Shown: positions 36,806 to 46,149, numbered from the stretch's first letter. The stretch is DNA of 64,000 nucleotides from Gemmatimonadota bacterium (GCA_022820995.1 JAJEEM010000064.1:98467-162466), one strand, 5' to 3'. Made by a program: numbers and translations. Notes: a model not told the origin generated them from the sequence alone.

Positions 36806-38002
36806 ATGAAGCGACGACTCACCCGGACGATGGCGCTGGCGGTTCTGTCCGCTCTCGTTTTCGGACTCGCGGCCGCGGATGCGCGCGCGCAGGACGAACA
36901 CCTCGAGATCGCGAAACGCGTGTTGTCGAGCGTCCCGCTGTTCGACGGGCACAACGATCTCCCCTGGGCGATCCGGAACGCGGATGCGCCCCGCGACGTC
37001 CGCGCATACGACATCTCGCGCCCCACGCCGGGGCACACCGACCTCGCCCGCCTTCGGGCCGGCGGCGTCGGGGCCCAGTTCTGGTCCGTCTACGTCCCCG
37101 CCTCCGTCATGGGGGAGGGCGGCGGCGCGCGCATGCAGCTGGAGCAGATCGACATCGCGCTCCAGATCATCTCCGATCACCGCGAGGACCTGGGGCTCGC
37201 GCTCACCGCCGCGGACGTAATGGACCAGTTCCACCGAGGCAAGGTCGCCTCGATGCTCGGCATGGAGGGGGGCCACGCGATCGAGAACTCGCTCGGCGCC
37301 CTGCGTGCATTCCATGCGCTCGGCGTCCGGTACATGACGCTTACGCACAGCGCCAACCTCCCCTGGGCCGACTCCTGCTGTGCGCTGCCCGAACTCGGAG
37401 GACTCTCGCCGTTCGGCGAGGAAGTCGTGCGCGAGATGAACTGGCTGGGCATGCTCGTCGACATCTCGCACGTGTCGCCGGGAAGCATGCACGATGCCCT
37501 CGACGTGACCGAGGCGCCGGTCATCTTTTCCCATTCCTCCGCCAGGGCGGTGACGGACCACCCGCGCAACGTCCCCGACGACGTGTTGCGCCGGCTGCCG
37601 GAAAACGGCGGCGTGGTCATGGTCACGTTCGTCGAGTCCTTCGTGAACGAGGACGTCGCGACCTACGTCGGCCCGCCGGAGGGGCGCCCGCGCGCCACGA
37701 TGGCCGATGTCGTGGCGCATATCGAGCACATCCGCGACGTCGCGGGGATCGACCACGTCGCGATCGGCGGCGACTACGACGGCATCGACCGGGGGCCGGT
37801 CGGACTGGAGGACGTGTCGACGTACCCCGCCCTGTTCGCCGAACTCTCCCGCCGCGGCTGGACCGAGTCCGAACTTCGGGCCCTGGCGGCCGACAACCTG
37901 CTTCGCGTCATGAGGGCCACCGAAGCGACCGCCCGCCGGCTCCAGGCCGAACGCGGTCCCTCCATGGCCACGATCGAGGAACTGGACGGGCTGGTGCCTT
38001 GA
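36806..38002 (+). CDS. Membrane dipeptidase (M19 family), exported
   Basis: A 398-residue protein with a signal peptide ending ADARAQ. The binuclear zinc residues of renal dipeptidase are visible: DGHNDLPWAI (HxD), GMEGGHAIENS (bridging Glu), DISHVSPGS and FSHSSAR (His), and IGGDYDG (Asp). It hydrolyses dipeptides, including Cys-Gly from glutathione breakdown. It faces pxpABC across the shared palindromic region and is followed 32 bases later by an exported FAH-family gene. Confidence 0.92.
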   Translation: MKRRLTRTMALAVLSALVFGLAAADARAQDEHLEIAKRVLSSVPLFDGHNDLPWAIRNADAPRDVRAYDISRPTPGHTDLARLRAGGVGAQFWSVYVPASVMGEGGGARMQLEQIDIALQIISDHREDLGLALTAADVMDQFHRGKVASMLGMEGGHAIENSLGALRAFHALGVRYMTLTHSANLPWADSCCALPELGGLSPFGEEVVREMNWLGMLVDISHVSPGSMHDALDVTEAPVIFSHSSARAVTDHPRNVPDDVLRRLPENGGVVMVTFVESFVNEDVATYVGPPEGRPRATMADVVAHIEHIRDVAGIDHVAIGGDYDGIDRGPVGLEDVSTYPALFAELSRRGWTESELRALAADNLLRVMRATEATARRLQAERGPSMATIEELDGLVP

Positions 38003-38034
38003 GACCGACCGTCCCCAACCGAGAGGAAAGATCC

Positions 38035-39210
38035 ATGAGAACAGCGCCGCTCAGACGAACATCGACCGCACGGGCCCTTCCGCTCGGCATGATCGCGGTC
38101 CTTTTCTCCGCGGTCTCCGTCGCCGCCCAGGACGTCGCGGGCATCGTACTCGTGGAACCGTTCAAGGTGGGGACGTTCGCGATCAGAGACGTTCCGCGCG
38201 TCGGGCTCGTGCTGCGGGACGCCTTCATCGTCGACATCGAACTGGCGAACGAAGTGCTCGAGCGGCACCGCGCGTATCCGAGAGTGCCGGCGCCGACGGA
38301 CATGCTCGACCTCATCGGCCGCTACGAGTACGGACTCCAGCGGCGCCTGTACGAGATCGTAAACGAGACGGTGGCCTATCAGCGGCTCTCCGGTCCCACT
38401 CGCGCGGACTACGTCTACGACGTCGATGAGGTCCGGATCCTCCCGCCCATCATGTACCCCGGCAAGATCCTGAACGCGGCGAGCAACTTCTACAGCCGCG
38501 TCGCCGCGGACGCGGCCGAGGGGGAGAGGGAGGAAGCGGTCCGCGAGCGCCGTGAGAACCGGGGCGTGCCCTATCTCTACCTCAAGCCGTCGCGCGGCGC
38601 CGTGGTCGGGACCAGCGACCGGATCGTGATCCCCCACGGCCGGAGCCAGACCGACTGGGAGGTGGAGCTGGGCGTGATCATGGGGCGGGCGGCAAAGTAC
38701 GTCGCCTCGGAGGATGCCCAGGCGACCGTATTCGGGTACACGGTGACGATCGACGTGTCCGACCGCGGCGGGCGCCCCCCGGGCGGCAATCCGACGGCTT
38801 CGGACTGGCTGGTCGAGAAGGGGCACGACACGTTCGCGCCGATGGGACCGTGGATCGTCCCGAAGGAGTTCTACGGGGACCCGATGGAGCAGTTGCGCCA
38901 GACGCTGGACGTGGGCGGAGAGCGCATGCAGGAAGCGACGGCGGGAGACATGATCCACTCGCTGTGGGAGTTGATCGAATACGCTTCCTCGATCCTGACG
39001 CTGTTCCCGGGCGACGTGATCAACCTCGGCACCTCCGGCGGGGTCGGCATGGGCGAGGCACGGTTCCTTCAGCCGGGCGACGTCGTCACGGCGACGATCG
39101 ACGGGATCGGCACGATCGAACTTCCCGTGGTCGAGGGGCCGGAGCCTCTCGGTGAAACGGGCGTCCGGCTGCCGGCCGTGAGCACCTACCGGCGGGATCC
39201 CGGCTCATGA
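38035..39210 (+). CDS. Exported FAH-family protein, copy 1
   Basis: A 391-residue protein. A signal peptide (ALPLGMIAVLFSAVSVAAQ) precedes a fumarylacetoacetase-like fold: ILPPIMYPGKILNAASNFYS, DWEVELGVIMGRAAKY (two Glu metal ligands), TIDVSDRGGRPPGG (Asp ligand), FAPMGPWIVPKEF and LFPGDVINLGT. Export is unusual for this normally cytosolic family, and a ~100-residue N-terminal extension precedes the core. GAGGAAAG lies 6 bases before the ATG. The stop overlaps the start of a close paralog (ATGA). The substrate is unknown. Confidence 0.85.
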   Translation: MRTAPLRRTSTARALPLGMIAVLFSAVSVAAQDVAGIVLVEPFKVGTFAIRDVPRVGLVLRDAFIVDIELANEVLERHRAYPRVPAPTDMLDLIGRYEYGLQRRLYEIVNETVAYQRLSGPTRADYVYDVDEVRILPPIMYPGKILNAASNFYSRVAADAAEGEREEAVRERRENRGVPYLYLKPSRGAVVGTSDRIVIPHGRSQTDWEVELGVIMGRAAKYVASEDAQATVFGYTVTIDVSDRGGRPPGGNPTASDWLVEKGHDTFAPMGPWIVPKEFYGDPMEQLRQTLDVGGERMQEATAGDMIHSLWELIEYASSILTLFPGDVINLGTSGGVGMGEARFLQPGDVVTATIDGIGTIELPVVEGPEPLGETGVRLPAVSTYRRDPGS

Positions 39211-40370
39211 GGTCGCGCGTGGCGGGTGCGGCCCTGGCGTTCGTGGCGATCCTGGCGTTCGCTCATCCGCTTTCCGCCCAGGGAGGGCCGGAGATCGAGA
39301 TCGCGGAGCCCTTCAAGGTGGGGACGTTCGAGATCGACGGCGCGCCGCGCGTCGCCCTCGTGCTGCGCGACGCCCTCATCGTCGACATCGAGGAGGCGAA
39401 CCGGGACCTCGAGCGCAATCCGACCTATCCGCCCGTTCCGCCGCCGGCCGACATGATCGACCTCATCGGCCGCTACGAGTACGGGGTGCGGCTCCGGCTG
39501 TACGAAATCGTCAACGATCTCGTGGCCCGGGGCGGACTTTCGGGGAGCGGTCGAGCCGACTTCGTCCACGACCTCGAGGACGTGCGGGTCCTCCCGCCGA
39601 TCATGTACCCCGGGAAGATCCTGAACGCGGCGGTGAACTTCTACAGCCACGTAAACGAGGCGGGCAGCGAGGAGGAGCGGCGCGAAGCCCGCCGCCAGCG
39701 GCGTGAGAACCGCGGCGTCCCCTATCTCTTCCTCAAGCCGACGCGGGGGGCGGTGATCGGGGCCGACGACCGGATCGTGATCCCCTTCGGCCGGGACCGC
39801 ACGGACTGGGAGGTGGAACTCGGCGCGGTGATCGGGCGCAGCGCCAAGTACGTCGACGCCCGCGACGCCCAGGACCACGTGTTCGGGTACACGGTGACGA
39901 TCGACGTCTCGGACCGGGGCGGGCGGCCGCCCGGCGGCAACCCCATGACGTCCGACTGGTTCGTCGGAAAGGGACACGACACGTTCGCGCCCATGGGCCC
40001 GTGGATCGTCCCCAAGGAGTTCTACGGCGACCCGATGGAGAAGCTGCGCCAGACGCTGGACGTGGGTGAGGAGCGCATGCAGGAGGCGACCGCGGGAGAC
40101 ATGATCCACACCCTGTGGGAACTGATCGAGTATGGATCTTCCGTCGCGACGCTGTTCCCCGGGGACGTGATCAACAACGGCACGTCGGGCGGCGTCGGCA
40201 TGGGAACGGCGGTTCGCGGCGAGACGCGATTCCTGCAGCCCGGCGAGGTCGTCAGCGCCTCGATCGACGGCATCGGCACGCTGACGCTCGAGGTGGTGGC
40301 CGAGACGGAGCCGGCCGGCGGAACCGGCGCCCGGCTGCCCCCCGTCCGCAGCTATCGGGGCAACCGCTAG
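39207..40370 (+). CDS. Exported FAH-family protein, copy 2
   Basis: A 387-residue paralog of the preceding gene with near-identical blocks: EPFKVGTFEIDGAPRVALVLRD, IGRYEYGVRLRLYEIVND, DWEVELGAVIGRSAKY, TIDVSDRGGRPPGGNPMTSDW, MEKLRQTLDVGEERMQEATA. It has its own signal peptide ending HPLSAQ. All metal ligands are kept. Tandem duplication within an operon suggests a hetero-oligomer or two substrates. An APC permease follows 40 bases later. Confidence 0.85.
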   Translation: MRSRVAGAALAFVAILAFAHPLSAQGGPEIEIAEPFKVGTFEIDGAPRVALVLRDALIVDIEEANRDLERNPTYPPVPPPADMIDLIGRYEYGVRLRLYEIVNDLVARGGLSGSGRADFVHDLEDVRVLPPIMYPGKILNAAVNFYSHVNEAGSEEERREARRQRRENRGVPYLFLKPTRGAVIGADDRIVIPFGRDRTDWEVELGAVIGRSAKYVDARDAQDHVFGYTVTIDVSDRGGRPPGGNPMTSDWFVGKGHDTFAPMGPWIVPKEFYGDPMEKLRQTLDVGEERMQEATAGDMIHTLWELIEYGSSVATLFPGDVINNGTSGGVGMGTAVRGETRFLQPGEVVSASIDGIGTLTLEVVAETEPAGGTGARLPPVRSYRGNR

Positions 40371-40410
40371 CGCGGGCCGGCACGGCGGCTACTCCCGCCG
40401 GGAGCGGCGG

Positions 40411-41775
40411 ATGACGCCCAGGCCCGCCCTGGGGCTGTGGATGTGCACGGCCCTCGTGGTCGGGAGCATGGTGGGCTCGGGCGTCTTTCTGCTGCCCGCT
40501 TCGCTCTCTCCGTACGGGGGGATCAGCATCCTCGGCTGGCTGGTGAGCGCGGGCGGGGCCATGTGCCTGGCGCTCGTAATGGCGCGGCTGGGCGCGCTGA
40601 TTCCGAAGGTCGGCGGCCCCTACGCCTTCGCGCGCGAGGGTTTCGGCGACTTCATCGGATTCTGGGTCGCGTGGTCCTACTGGATCTCGCTGCTCACGGC
40701 CAATGCGGCCCTCGCCGTGGCGACCGTGAGCTACGCGACCGTCTTCTGGCCCGGGCTGGGCGCCTCTCCCGTCGCCGGGGGCATCGCGTCCCTGGCCGCC
40801 CTCTGGGGCCTGACGTTCGTGAACGCGTGGGGCGTGCGCGCAGCGGGGCACGTGCAACTCGTGACCACGGTGCTCAAGCTCCTGCCGCTGGCGGCGATCG
40901 GCACGATCGGCTTCCTCTACTTCCAGCCCGAGCACTTCCGGCCGTTCAACCCGACGGGGGGCAGCCCCGTCGCCGCCGTCACGGCGACGGTGACGCTCAC
41001 GCTGTGGGCCTTCATGGGACTCGAGGCCGCGACCGTCCCCGCCGCCGACGTACGGAACCCTGCGCGCACGATCCCGCGGGCGACGATCCTCGGCACCGTG
41101 ATCGCGGCATCGATCTTCGTCATCAGCACCTCCGCCGTGATGGGGATCATCGCGCCGGCGGACCTCGCGGTTTCCACCGCGCCCTTTGCGGACGCGGCCG
41201 GATCCATCTGGGGGAATGCCGGCCGGCTCGTGATCGGCGCGGGCGCCACGATCGCCTGCTTCGGCGCGCTCAACGGCTGGATCCTGCTCTCCGGCCAGCT
41301 CCCCCGGGCCGCCGCGCAGGACGGCCTCCTTCCCGCCGCCTTCGCGCGGCTCGGTTCGCGCGGCACGCCGTCCTTCGGGCTCATCTTCGCGGCGGGCGTC
41401 GCGACGATCCTCATCGCGATGAACTACACGCGCGGCCTCGTCGAGGCCTTCACCTTCCTCATCCTGCTCTCCACGCTCGCGACGCTGCTCGCCTACGTGT
41501 TCGCGAGCACGACCGGATTGCTCTTCGCCGTGCGCGAGCGCCTCGCCGCGCGGGACGCCTCGCGCGCGGGGCAGACTCCCGGAGCTACGGCCCCCGTGGG
41601 ACGGCTCGTCGTGGCCATCCTCGCCTTCGGGTTTTCCTTCTGGGCCATCGCGGGGGCGGGCCCCGAAATCGTGTTCTGGGGCTTCCTCCTCCTCGTGGCG
41701 GGGGTCCCCGTGTTTGTCGTGATGCGGGCCGTGGGCGGAAGAGGCGTGGCGGACCGGCAGGCGGGCGGGGGCTGA
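40411..41775 (+). CDS. APC-family amino acid permease
   Basis: A 454-residue membrane protein with about 12 hydrophobic segments. TM1 carries the substrate-binding VGSMVGSGVFLLP motif of the APC superfamily, followed by KVGGPYAFAREGFGDFIGFWVAWSYW and the ALWAFMGLEAATVPAADVRNP block (TM6). Closest in look to cationic amino acid/polyamine or arginine/agmatine-type permeases. It probably imports products of the upstream dipeptidase/5-oxoproline genes (inference). Convergent with the thioredoxin-like gene 9 bases away. Confidence 0.88.
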   Translation: MTPRPALGLWMCTALVVGSMVGSGVFLLPASLSPYGGISILGWLVSAGGAMCLALVMARLGALIPKVGGPYAFAREGFGDFIGFWVAWSYWISLLTANAALAVATVSYATVFWPGLGASPVAGGIASLAALWGLTFVNAWGVRAAGHVQLVTTVLKLLPLAAIGTIGFLYFQPEHFRPFNPTGGSPVAAVTATVTLTLWAFMGLEAATVPAADVRNPARTIPRATILGTVIAASIFVISTSAVMGIIAPADLAVSTAPFADAAGSIWGNAGRLVIGAGATIACFGALNGWILLSGQLPRAAAQDGLLPAAFARLGSRGTPSFGLIFAAGVATILIAMNYTRGLVEAFTFLILLSTLATLLAYVFASTTGLLFAVRERLAARDASRAGQTPGATAPVGRLVVAILAFGFSFWAIAGAGPEIVFWGFLLLVAGVPVFVVMRAVGGRGVADRQAGGG

Positions 41776-41784
41776 CTTCCGCCC

Positions 41785-42315
41785 TCAGTCACCGGCGGTC
41801 GCGCGCTCGAGAATCCGGAGGAACTCGTCCAGCGCGGTGCGGCCCTTGTCCCGTGCGTAGTAGCGGCGGACTTCGCGATACCGGTCCGCCGGATCCAGCT
41901 TCATCCCCTCCGTCATCACCCACTCCTGGATCGGCGCCGGCCGGGGACCCCACCACCCACGCTCGCGGAAGGCTTCGTCGTAGATGATGAGGACGGGGAT
42001 CGACCGGCTCGTCCCGTTCGTGAGGTGGGCGTCCATCAGGTCCGGGTTCTCATCGCGAAGGAGGACGCGCAGTTCGATGTGCCCGGCGGCCTCCGCCAGG
42101 CGATCGAACACGGGGAGGGTGTTGATCGCGTCTCCGCACCAGTCCTCGGTGAGCGCGATGACCTTCCACCGGCCGGGGATGGCGCGGGCACGTTGCCGGG
42201 TTTCCTCGTCCACGGCCGCGCGTCGGGCCAGCGCGTGCCAGAGTTCGCGGTTCTTCCCGACGGTCTCCAGGTACTCGGAAAACGTTGATGCGCCGTGGAA
42301 TCGCTCTCGGTCCAA
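41785..42315 (-). CDS. Thioredoxin-like protein with single-cysteine CGDA motif
   Basis: A 176-residue protein with a thioredoxin fold: WKVIALTEDWCGDAINTLPVF, ELRVLLRDENPDLMDAHLTNG and SIPVLIIYD (cis-Pro). The active site is WCGDA rather than CxxC, so the second redox cysteine is absent; it may act as a monothiol enzyme or chaperone. The same form is known in bacterial thioredoxin-family proteins of unknown role. Start TTG at 42315. Divergent from the amidinotransferase-family gene. Confidence 0.8.
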   Translation of the reverse strand: MDRERFHGASTFSEYLETVGKNRELWHALARRAAVDEETRQRARAIPGRWKVIALTEDWCGDAINTLPVFDRLAEAAGHIELRVLLRDENPDLMDAHLTNGTSRSIPVLIIYDEAFRERGWWGPRPAPIQEWVMTEGMKLDPADRYREVRRYYARDKGRTALDEFLRILERATAGD

Positions 42316-42419
42316 GCTCGGGAACCCTCGTGCTGCGGTCCGTGACGGGGCGGTGCGGCCGGCGATGCCGACGGCGCCGGGGCCAGCGAAGGTACCGGTG
42401 CGGCCGTAGCTTCAGCCAG

Positions 42420-43346
42420 ATGAACGGGGGGCTGCAAACCGAAGTGCGGTTCGGCGTCTCCAGCATGGTGGCGCCGCTGCGGAGGGTGGCGATGCGCCGG
42501 CCGGGCCGGGCGACGCTGGAGGCGGATCCGGCGCGCTGGCACTACGCGGGGCCGATCGAGTCCGGCCGGCTGCTGCGGCAGTACGAGGCTTTCGCCGAGC
42601 GCGTCGCGGCCTCCGGGGCCGAGATCGAGTGGATCGGCGACTCGGCGGACGACGGCCTCGCCGACGCGATGTTCCCCTTCGATCCCTCCTTCATGACGCC
42701 CGGCGGCGCGGTCCTCCTGCGGCCCGGCAAGGAGTTGCGCCAGCCCGAGGTGGCGAGCCACGAAGCCCTCTACCGGCGCCTCGGCGTGCCGGTGATCGGC
42801 GCCATCGAGCCCCCCGGAACCGCGGAGGGCGGGGACCTGATGTGGGTCGACGAAGGCACGCTCGCGGCAGGACGCGGCTTCCGGACCAACCAGGCGGGCA
42901 TCGACCAGTTTCAGGCCATTGTGGCTCCGCTCGGAATCGAAGTCCGCGCCTTCGACCTGCCGATGTGGCAGGGAAGCGCCGCCTGTCTCCACCTGCTTTC
43001 GCTCATCAGCCCGCTGGACCGGGATCTGGCGCTGCTCTACCCCCGGCTCTTTCCGGTCGCGCTCCACGAGTTGCTGCGCGAGCGCGGCATCCGGTGCCTC
43101 GAAGCCGGGGATGAGGAGTTCACGGCCTCGGCGGGACTGAATCTCAACGTCCTCGCGACCGCACCTCGCCGGTGTATCGCGCTCGACGGATTTCCGGACA
43201 CCGCCCGGCTGCTGAGAGATGCGGGCTGCGACGTCGTGCCCTTCGACGGCGACGCGCTCTGCATCCCGTGCGAGGGGGGACCGACCTGCCTCACGCTCCC
43301 CATTCTCCGCGGCCATCCGCTCCCCCCGACGGAGACCGGCCAATGA
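42420..43346 (+). CDS. Amidinotransferase/dimethylarginine dimethylaminohydrolase-like protein
   Basis: A 308-residue protein of the guanidine-modifying superfamily. Visible features: MRRPG near the N-terminus, FPFDPSFMTPGGAVLLRPGKELRQPE (substrate Asp), GTAEGGDLMWVDEGTLAAGRGFRTN, LHLLSLISPLD (catalytic His) and the C-terminal cysteine in GGPTCLTLPI. All catalytic positions expected for arginine or dimethylarginine hydrolysis are present. Its ATG lies 104 bases from the divergent thioredoxin-like start; its stop overlaps the next gene. Confidence 0.82.
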   Translation: MNGGLQTEVRFGVSSMVAPLRRVAMRRPGRATLEADPARWHYAGPIESGRLLRQYEAFAERVAASGAEIEWIGDSADDGLADAMFPFDPSFMTPGGAVLLRPGKELRQPEVASHEALYRRLGVPVIGAIEPPGTAEGGDLMWVDEGTLAAGRGFRTNQAGIDQFQAIVAPLGIEVRAFDLPMWQGSAACLHLLSLISPLDRDLALLYPRLFPVALHELLRERGIRCLEAGDEEFTASAGLNLNVLATAPRRCIALDGFPDTARLLRDAGCDVVPFDGDALCIPCEGGPTCLTLPILRGHPLPPTETGQ

Positions 43347-43882
43347 ATCGCACGCTGAAGCGCATCATCATCGGCATGCTCGTCGTAATCGCGGGCCTGG
43401 TCGGGGTCGTCTACGGCGTCGGCAGTGCCCTGCCCGAGGATCACGTGGCGGCGGTGCGCGCCGGGTTCTCCGCATCGCCCGAGGAGATCTTCGCGACCGT
43501 CGCGGACTATCGCGCGTACCCCGAGTGGCGACCGTCCGTCGAGGAGATCGAGGAACTCCCGGCGCGGGGCGGAAAGCCGGCCTGGGTGGAACGCGGCGCC
43601 ACGGGTCCACTCCCCATGGAGTTGACGGAGAGCGAGCCGCCGACCCGGATCGTGACGACGATCCTCTCGGAAGGCATGCCTTTCGGCGGCCGCTGGATCT
43701 TCGAAGTCGAACCCACAGCCGCGGGGGCGACCGTCACGATCACCGAGGAGGGCGAGGTCTACAGCCCGGTGTTCCGCTTCGTGAGCCGCTACTTCATGGG
43801 GCACCACGCCACGGCGACCTTGTTCCTCTCCGACCTCGGCGCCCGTTTCGACGAGAACGTCACCGTCGACGTGGTTCGTTAG
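43343..43882 (+). CDS. Membrane-anchored SRPBCC/polyketide cyclase-like protein
   Basis: A 179-residue protein with one N-terminal transmembrane segment (RIIIGMLVVIAGLVGVVYGVG), then a START-like helix-grip domain: GFSASPEEIFATVADYRAYPEWRPSVEEIE, TRIVTTIL, GGRWIFEVEPTAAGATVTITEEGEV. It probably binds a hydrophobic ligand. The ATG overlaps the preceding stop (ATGA), so it is co-translated with the amidinotransferase-like gene. No catalytic residues can be assigned. Confidence 0.8.
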   Translation: MNRTLKRIIIGMLVVIAGLVGVVYGVGSALPEDHVAAVRAGFSASPEEIFATVADYRAYPEWRPSVEEIEELPARGGKPAWVERGATGPLPMELTESEPPTRIVTTILSEGMPFGGRWIFEVEPTAAGATVTITEEGEVYSPVFRFVSRYFMGHHATATLFLSDLGARFDENVTVDVVR

Positions 43883-43888
43883 CCGATC

Positions 43889-43925
43889 GCGTCAGGCGGC
43901 CCGCGTCAGGCGGCCGTGTCAGGCC
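43889..43925. repeat. Short tandem repeat at a convergent gene junction
   Basis: GCGTCAGGCGGCC at 43889-43901 and 43903-43915, followed by a partial copy GTGTCAGGCC at 43916-43925, in the 36-base gap between convergent genes and running into the MarC stop codon. Probably replication slippage; no function is evident. Confidence 0.6.
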
Positions 43926-44536
43926 ACGAAGAACTCCCGGATGCCGCTGAGGCACATCTGGCAGCCGATGGCGAGCAGGATCAGGCCCGAGAAACGCTCG
44001 AAGATCCGGACCGCCCGGCCGCTCAGCGCGTGCGAGAGGAAGCCGGCCGCCAGGAGCACGACGAGCACGCCCAGCGATGCGACCGACACCGCAATGAGCG
44101 TGGCCACGGGAATTCCGATCAGCGCGCCGGCCTCGTCGAGCGCCAGCGTGATCACGGCGGTGATCGACGCCGGCCCCGCGATCAGCGGCATGACGAGCGG
44201 GACCCACAGGTGGTCCTCCGTCTCGCCCGGATCCCGGCGTACGCCCGTGATCCCGAATCCCGCCCCGCGGAGCATCTCGAGCGCGGCGAGGATGACGACG
44301 AGGCCGCCGGCCGTCCGGAACGCGGCGAAGCTCACGTCGAAGAGACTCAGGATGCGCGCGCCGGCGATCGCGGCGACCGTCAGCACGATGAGCACCCCCA
44401 CCGCCACCTTCACCGCCGCGCGCCGGAGTTCCACGCGCGAAAACCCGTCCGTCGCCGCGAAGAAGAACGGAAGCTCGGCGAGCGGATTCGTGAGCGCGAT
44501 GAGCGCAATGCTGCCGTAGAGAATCTGGTCGATCAC
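43919..44536 (-). CDS. MarC-family integral membrane protein
   Basis: A 205-residue protein with six hydrophobic segments. MarC/NAAT motifs are NPLAELPFFFAAT, AFRTAGGLVVILAALEML and VPLVMPLIAGPASITAVITL. The family is misnamed for multiple antibiotic resistance; the role is unknown, probably small-solute transport. The start is GTG at 44536. It is divergent from the serine hydrolase at 44656. Confidence 0.88.
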   Translation of the reverse strand: MIDQILYGSIALIALTNPLAELPFFFAATDGFSRVELRRAAVKVAVGVLIVLTVAAIAGARILSLFDVSFAAFRTAGGLVVILAALEMLRGAGFGITGVRRDPGETEDHLWVPLVMPLIAGPASITAVITLALDEAGALIGIPVATLIAVSVASLGVLVVLLAAGFLSHALSGRAVRIFERFSGLILLAIGCQMCLSGIREFFVA

Positions 44537-44655
44537 GCGGACACGATATTCGCGCCCGCCCGCCGGCGCGACCTTCGCACCCGTGGCCGGAGCCGCGTGC
44601 GTGCCGCATGTTGGCAGGGTTCCAGAAACCTGTCGTCCGGATTCCGGGGGAAGCC

Positions 44656-46107
44656 ATGAAACGCCTCACGTTCGCGGCCATCGCGCTCGCCCTTCTCGCG
44701 CCCGCAGCCGCCGCTGCCCAGCAGCAGCGGTCCTACGATTACTTCGCTCCGCAGCGGGAGATGATCCAGCGCGGCGTCCAGGCCATCCTCCAGTGCAACG
44801 GCCTGTTCACGGGAGACCGGACGCTGGAGCAGGTCTTCGAGCAGGAACTCGCCTACCTGAGCGACCCGGTCGGGACGGCCGAGGGCGGCGACTACGAGGT
44901 GGACCGGGAGAGGAAGGCCGTGGCGATCGGAGCACCGGGGGCGATTCCGACGATGCGGGCCGCGTTCCGCGAGGGGATCGGCTGCGTGATCCTGTCGCCG
45001 GATCAGACGTTCGACGACATCGACGATCTCCCGATCCTGACGATGTCCGCGCCGGCCGGCGATCCGGAGGGGGCGGCGTGGCCGGACGGAGATCTCGTGA
45101 TGAGTCGCCCGCTCCCGGCCGGGGTCGATCCGGTGGCGCTCCGGGCCGCATCCGACTGGACCTTCGACCGCGAGTCCCCGGAGCAGGTGACGCTCAGCCT
45201 CATCGTCCTCCACGGCGGCGAGATCATCCACGAGCGCTACGCTCCCGGCATCGACATGTACACGAAGACGCGCACGTGGTCGACCGCGAAGAGCATCGCC
45301 TCGACGCTCATCGGCATGCTCGTGGACGAGGGCAAGCTGGCGCTCGACGAGCCGCTGCCCTTCGACTGGCTGCCGGAGAACGCGGGGTCCGCGGAGACCG
45401 ATCCCCGGCGCCAGATCACCCTCCGCCACGCGCTCAACATGTCCAGCGGCCTCTATCCCGTGGACAGCTGGGGGATGGAATACGCGACCGGTTCCGGCTT
45501 CTCCTACTGGGCGGGCGCAAGTTCGGTGGACGGGGCGCGCAACCGCTCGCTCATGCGGGAGCCCGGGACGTTCTGGGACTACGAGAACTACGACACGCTG
45601 CTCGGCGTGTACGCCATGAAGAAGGTCATCGGCGACCCGCAGGCCTACCTCGAGTTCCCTCGGGAACGCCTCCTCGACAAGATCGGGATGAGGAACACGT
45701 ACCTCAGCACCGACCGCTTCGGCGACTTCATCATGAGCAGCCAGATCTACACGACGGCCCGGGACCTGGCCCGCTTCGGACTCCTCTACGCACAGAACGG
45801 GATGTGGAAGGACGAGCGCCTCATCTCCGAGGAGTGGATCGATTTCGTGCGGACGCCGGCCCCCGCCACGTCCGAGACCGGCAACTTCTACGGCGGCCAG
45901 TTCTGGCTCGTGCCGGACGACCGCACGGACGTGCCGAAGAGCGCGTATTCCACCGCCGGCAACCGCGGCCAGTTCGTCGTCATCGTCCCGTCCCACGACG
46001 TCGTCATCGTCCGGCGCGGGCTCGACTACGGCCGGCAGGGCTTCGACCGCTGGGACATGACGCGCGAGGTCCTCAAGGCGTTCGAACCCGTCGCCACGAA
46101 CCCCTGA
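44656..46107 (+). CDS. Serine hydrolase of the beta-lactamase-related family, exported
   Basis: A 483-residue protein with a signal peptide ending AAAAAQ. Its catalytic motif STAK (WSTAKSIASTLIGMLV) and Tyr in YENYDTLLG fit the beta-lactamase/6-aminohexanoate-dimer hydrolase group; NMSSGLY and YSTAGNRGQF follow. An ~180-residue N-terminal part precedes the hydrolase domain. GGGGGAAG lies just before the ATG at 44656. Substrate unknown. Confidence 0.85.
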   Translation: MKRLTFAAIALALLAPAAAAAQQQRSYDYFAPQREMIQRGVQAILQCNGLFTGDRTLEQVFEQELAYLSDPVGTAEGGDYEVDRERKAVAIGAPGAIPTMRAAFREGIGCVILSPDQTFDDIDDLPILTMSAPAGDPEGAAWPDGDLVMSRPLPAGVDPVALRAASDWTFDRESPEQVTLSLIVLHGGEIIHERYAPGIDMYTKTRTWSTAKSIASTLIGMLVDEGKLALDEPLPFDWLPENAGSAETDPRRQITLRHALNMSSGLYPVDSWGMEYATGSGFSYWAGASSVDGARNRSLMREPGTFWDYENYDTLLGVYAMKKVIGDPQAYLEFPRERLLDKIGMRNTYLSTDRFGDFIMSSQIYTTARDLARFGLLYAQNGMWKDERLISEEWIDFVRTPAPATSETGNFYGGQFWLVPDDRTDVPKSAYSTAGNRGQFVVIVPSHDVVIVRRGLDYGRQGFDRWDMTREVLKAFEPVATNP

Positions 46108-46127
46108 CGCCGGAAGGCGCGGGGGTC

Positions 46128-46149
46128 GGGTCCGGCGGGGGTCGGACCC
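46128..46149. terminator. Bidirectional terminator-like hairpin
   Basis: Perfect 7-bp arms GGGTCCG (46128-46134) and CGGACCC (46143-46149) around an 8-base loop, between convergent genes (stops at 46107 and 46158). GC-rich, without a U-run. Confidence 0.5.

Noticed and set aside
44533..45996. Minus-strand 487-codon open frame
   Set aside because: Shadow of the serine hydrolase gene on the other strand.
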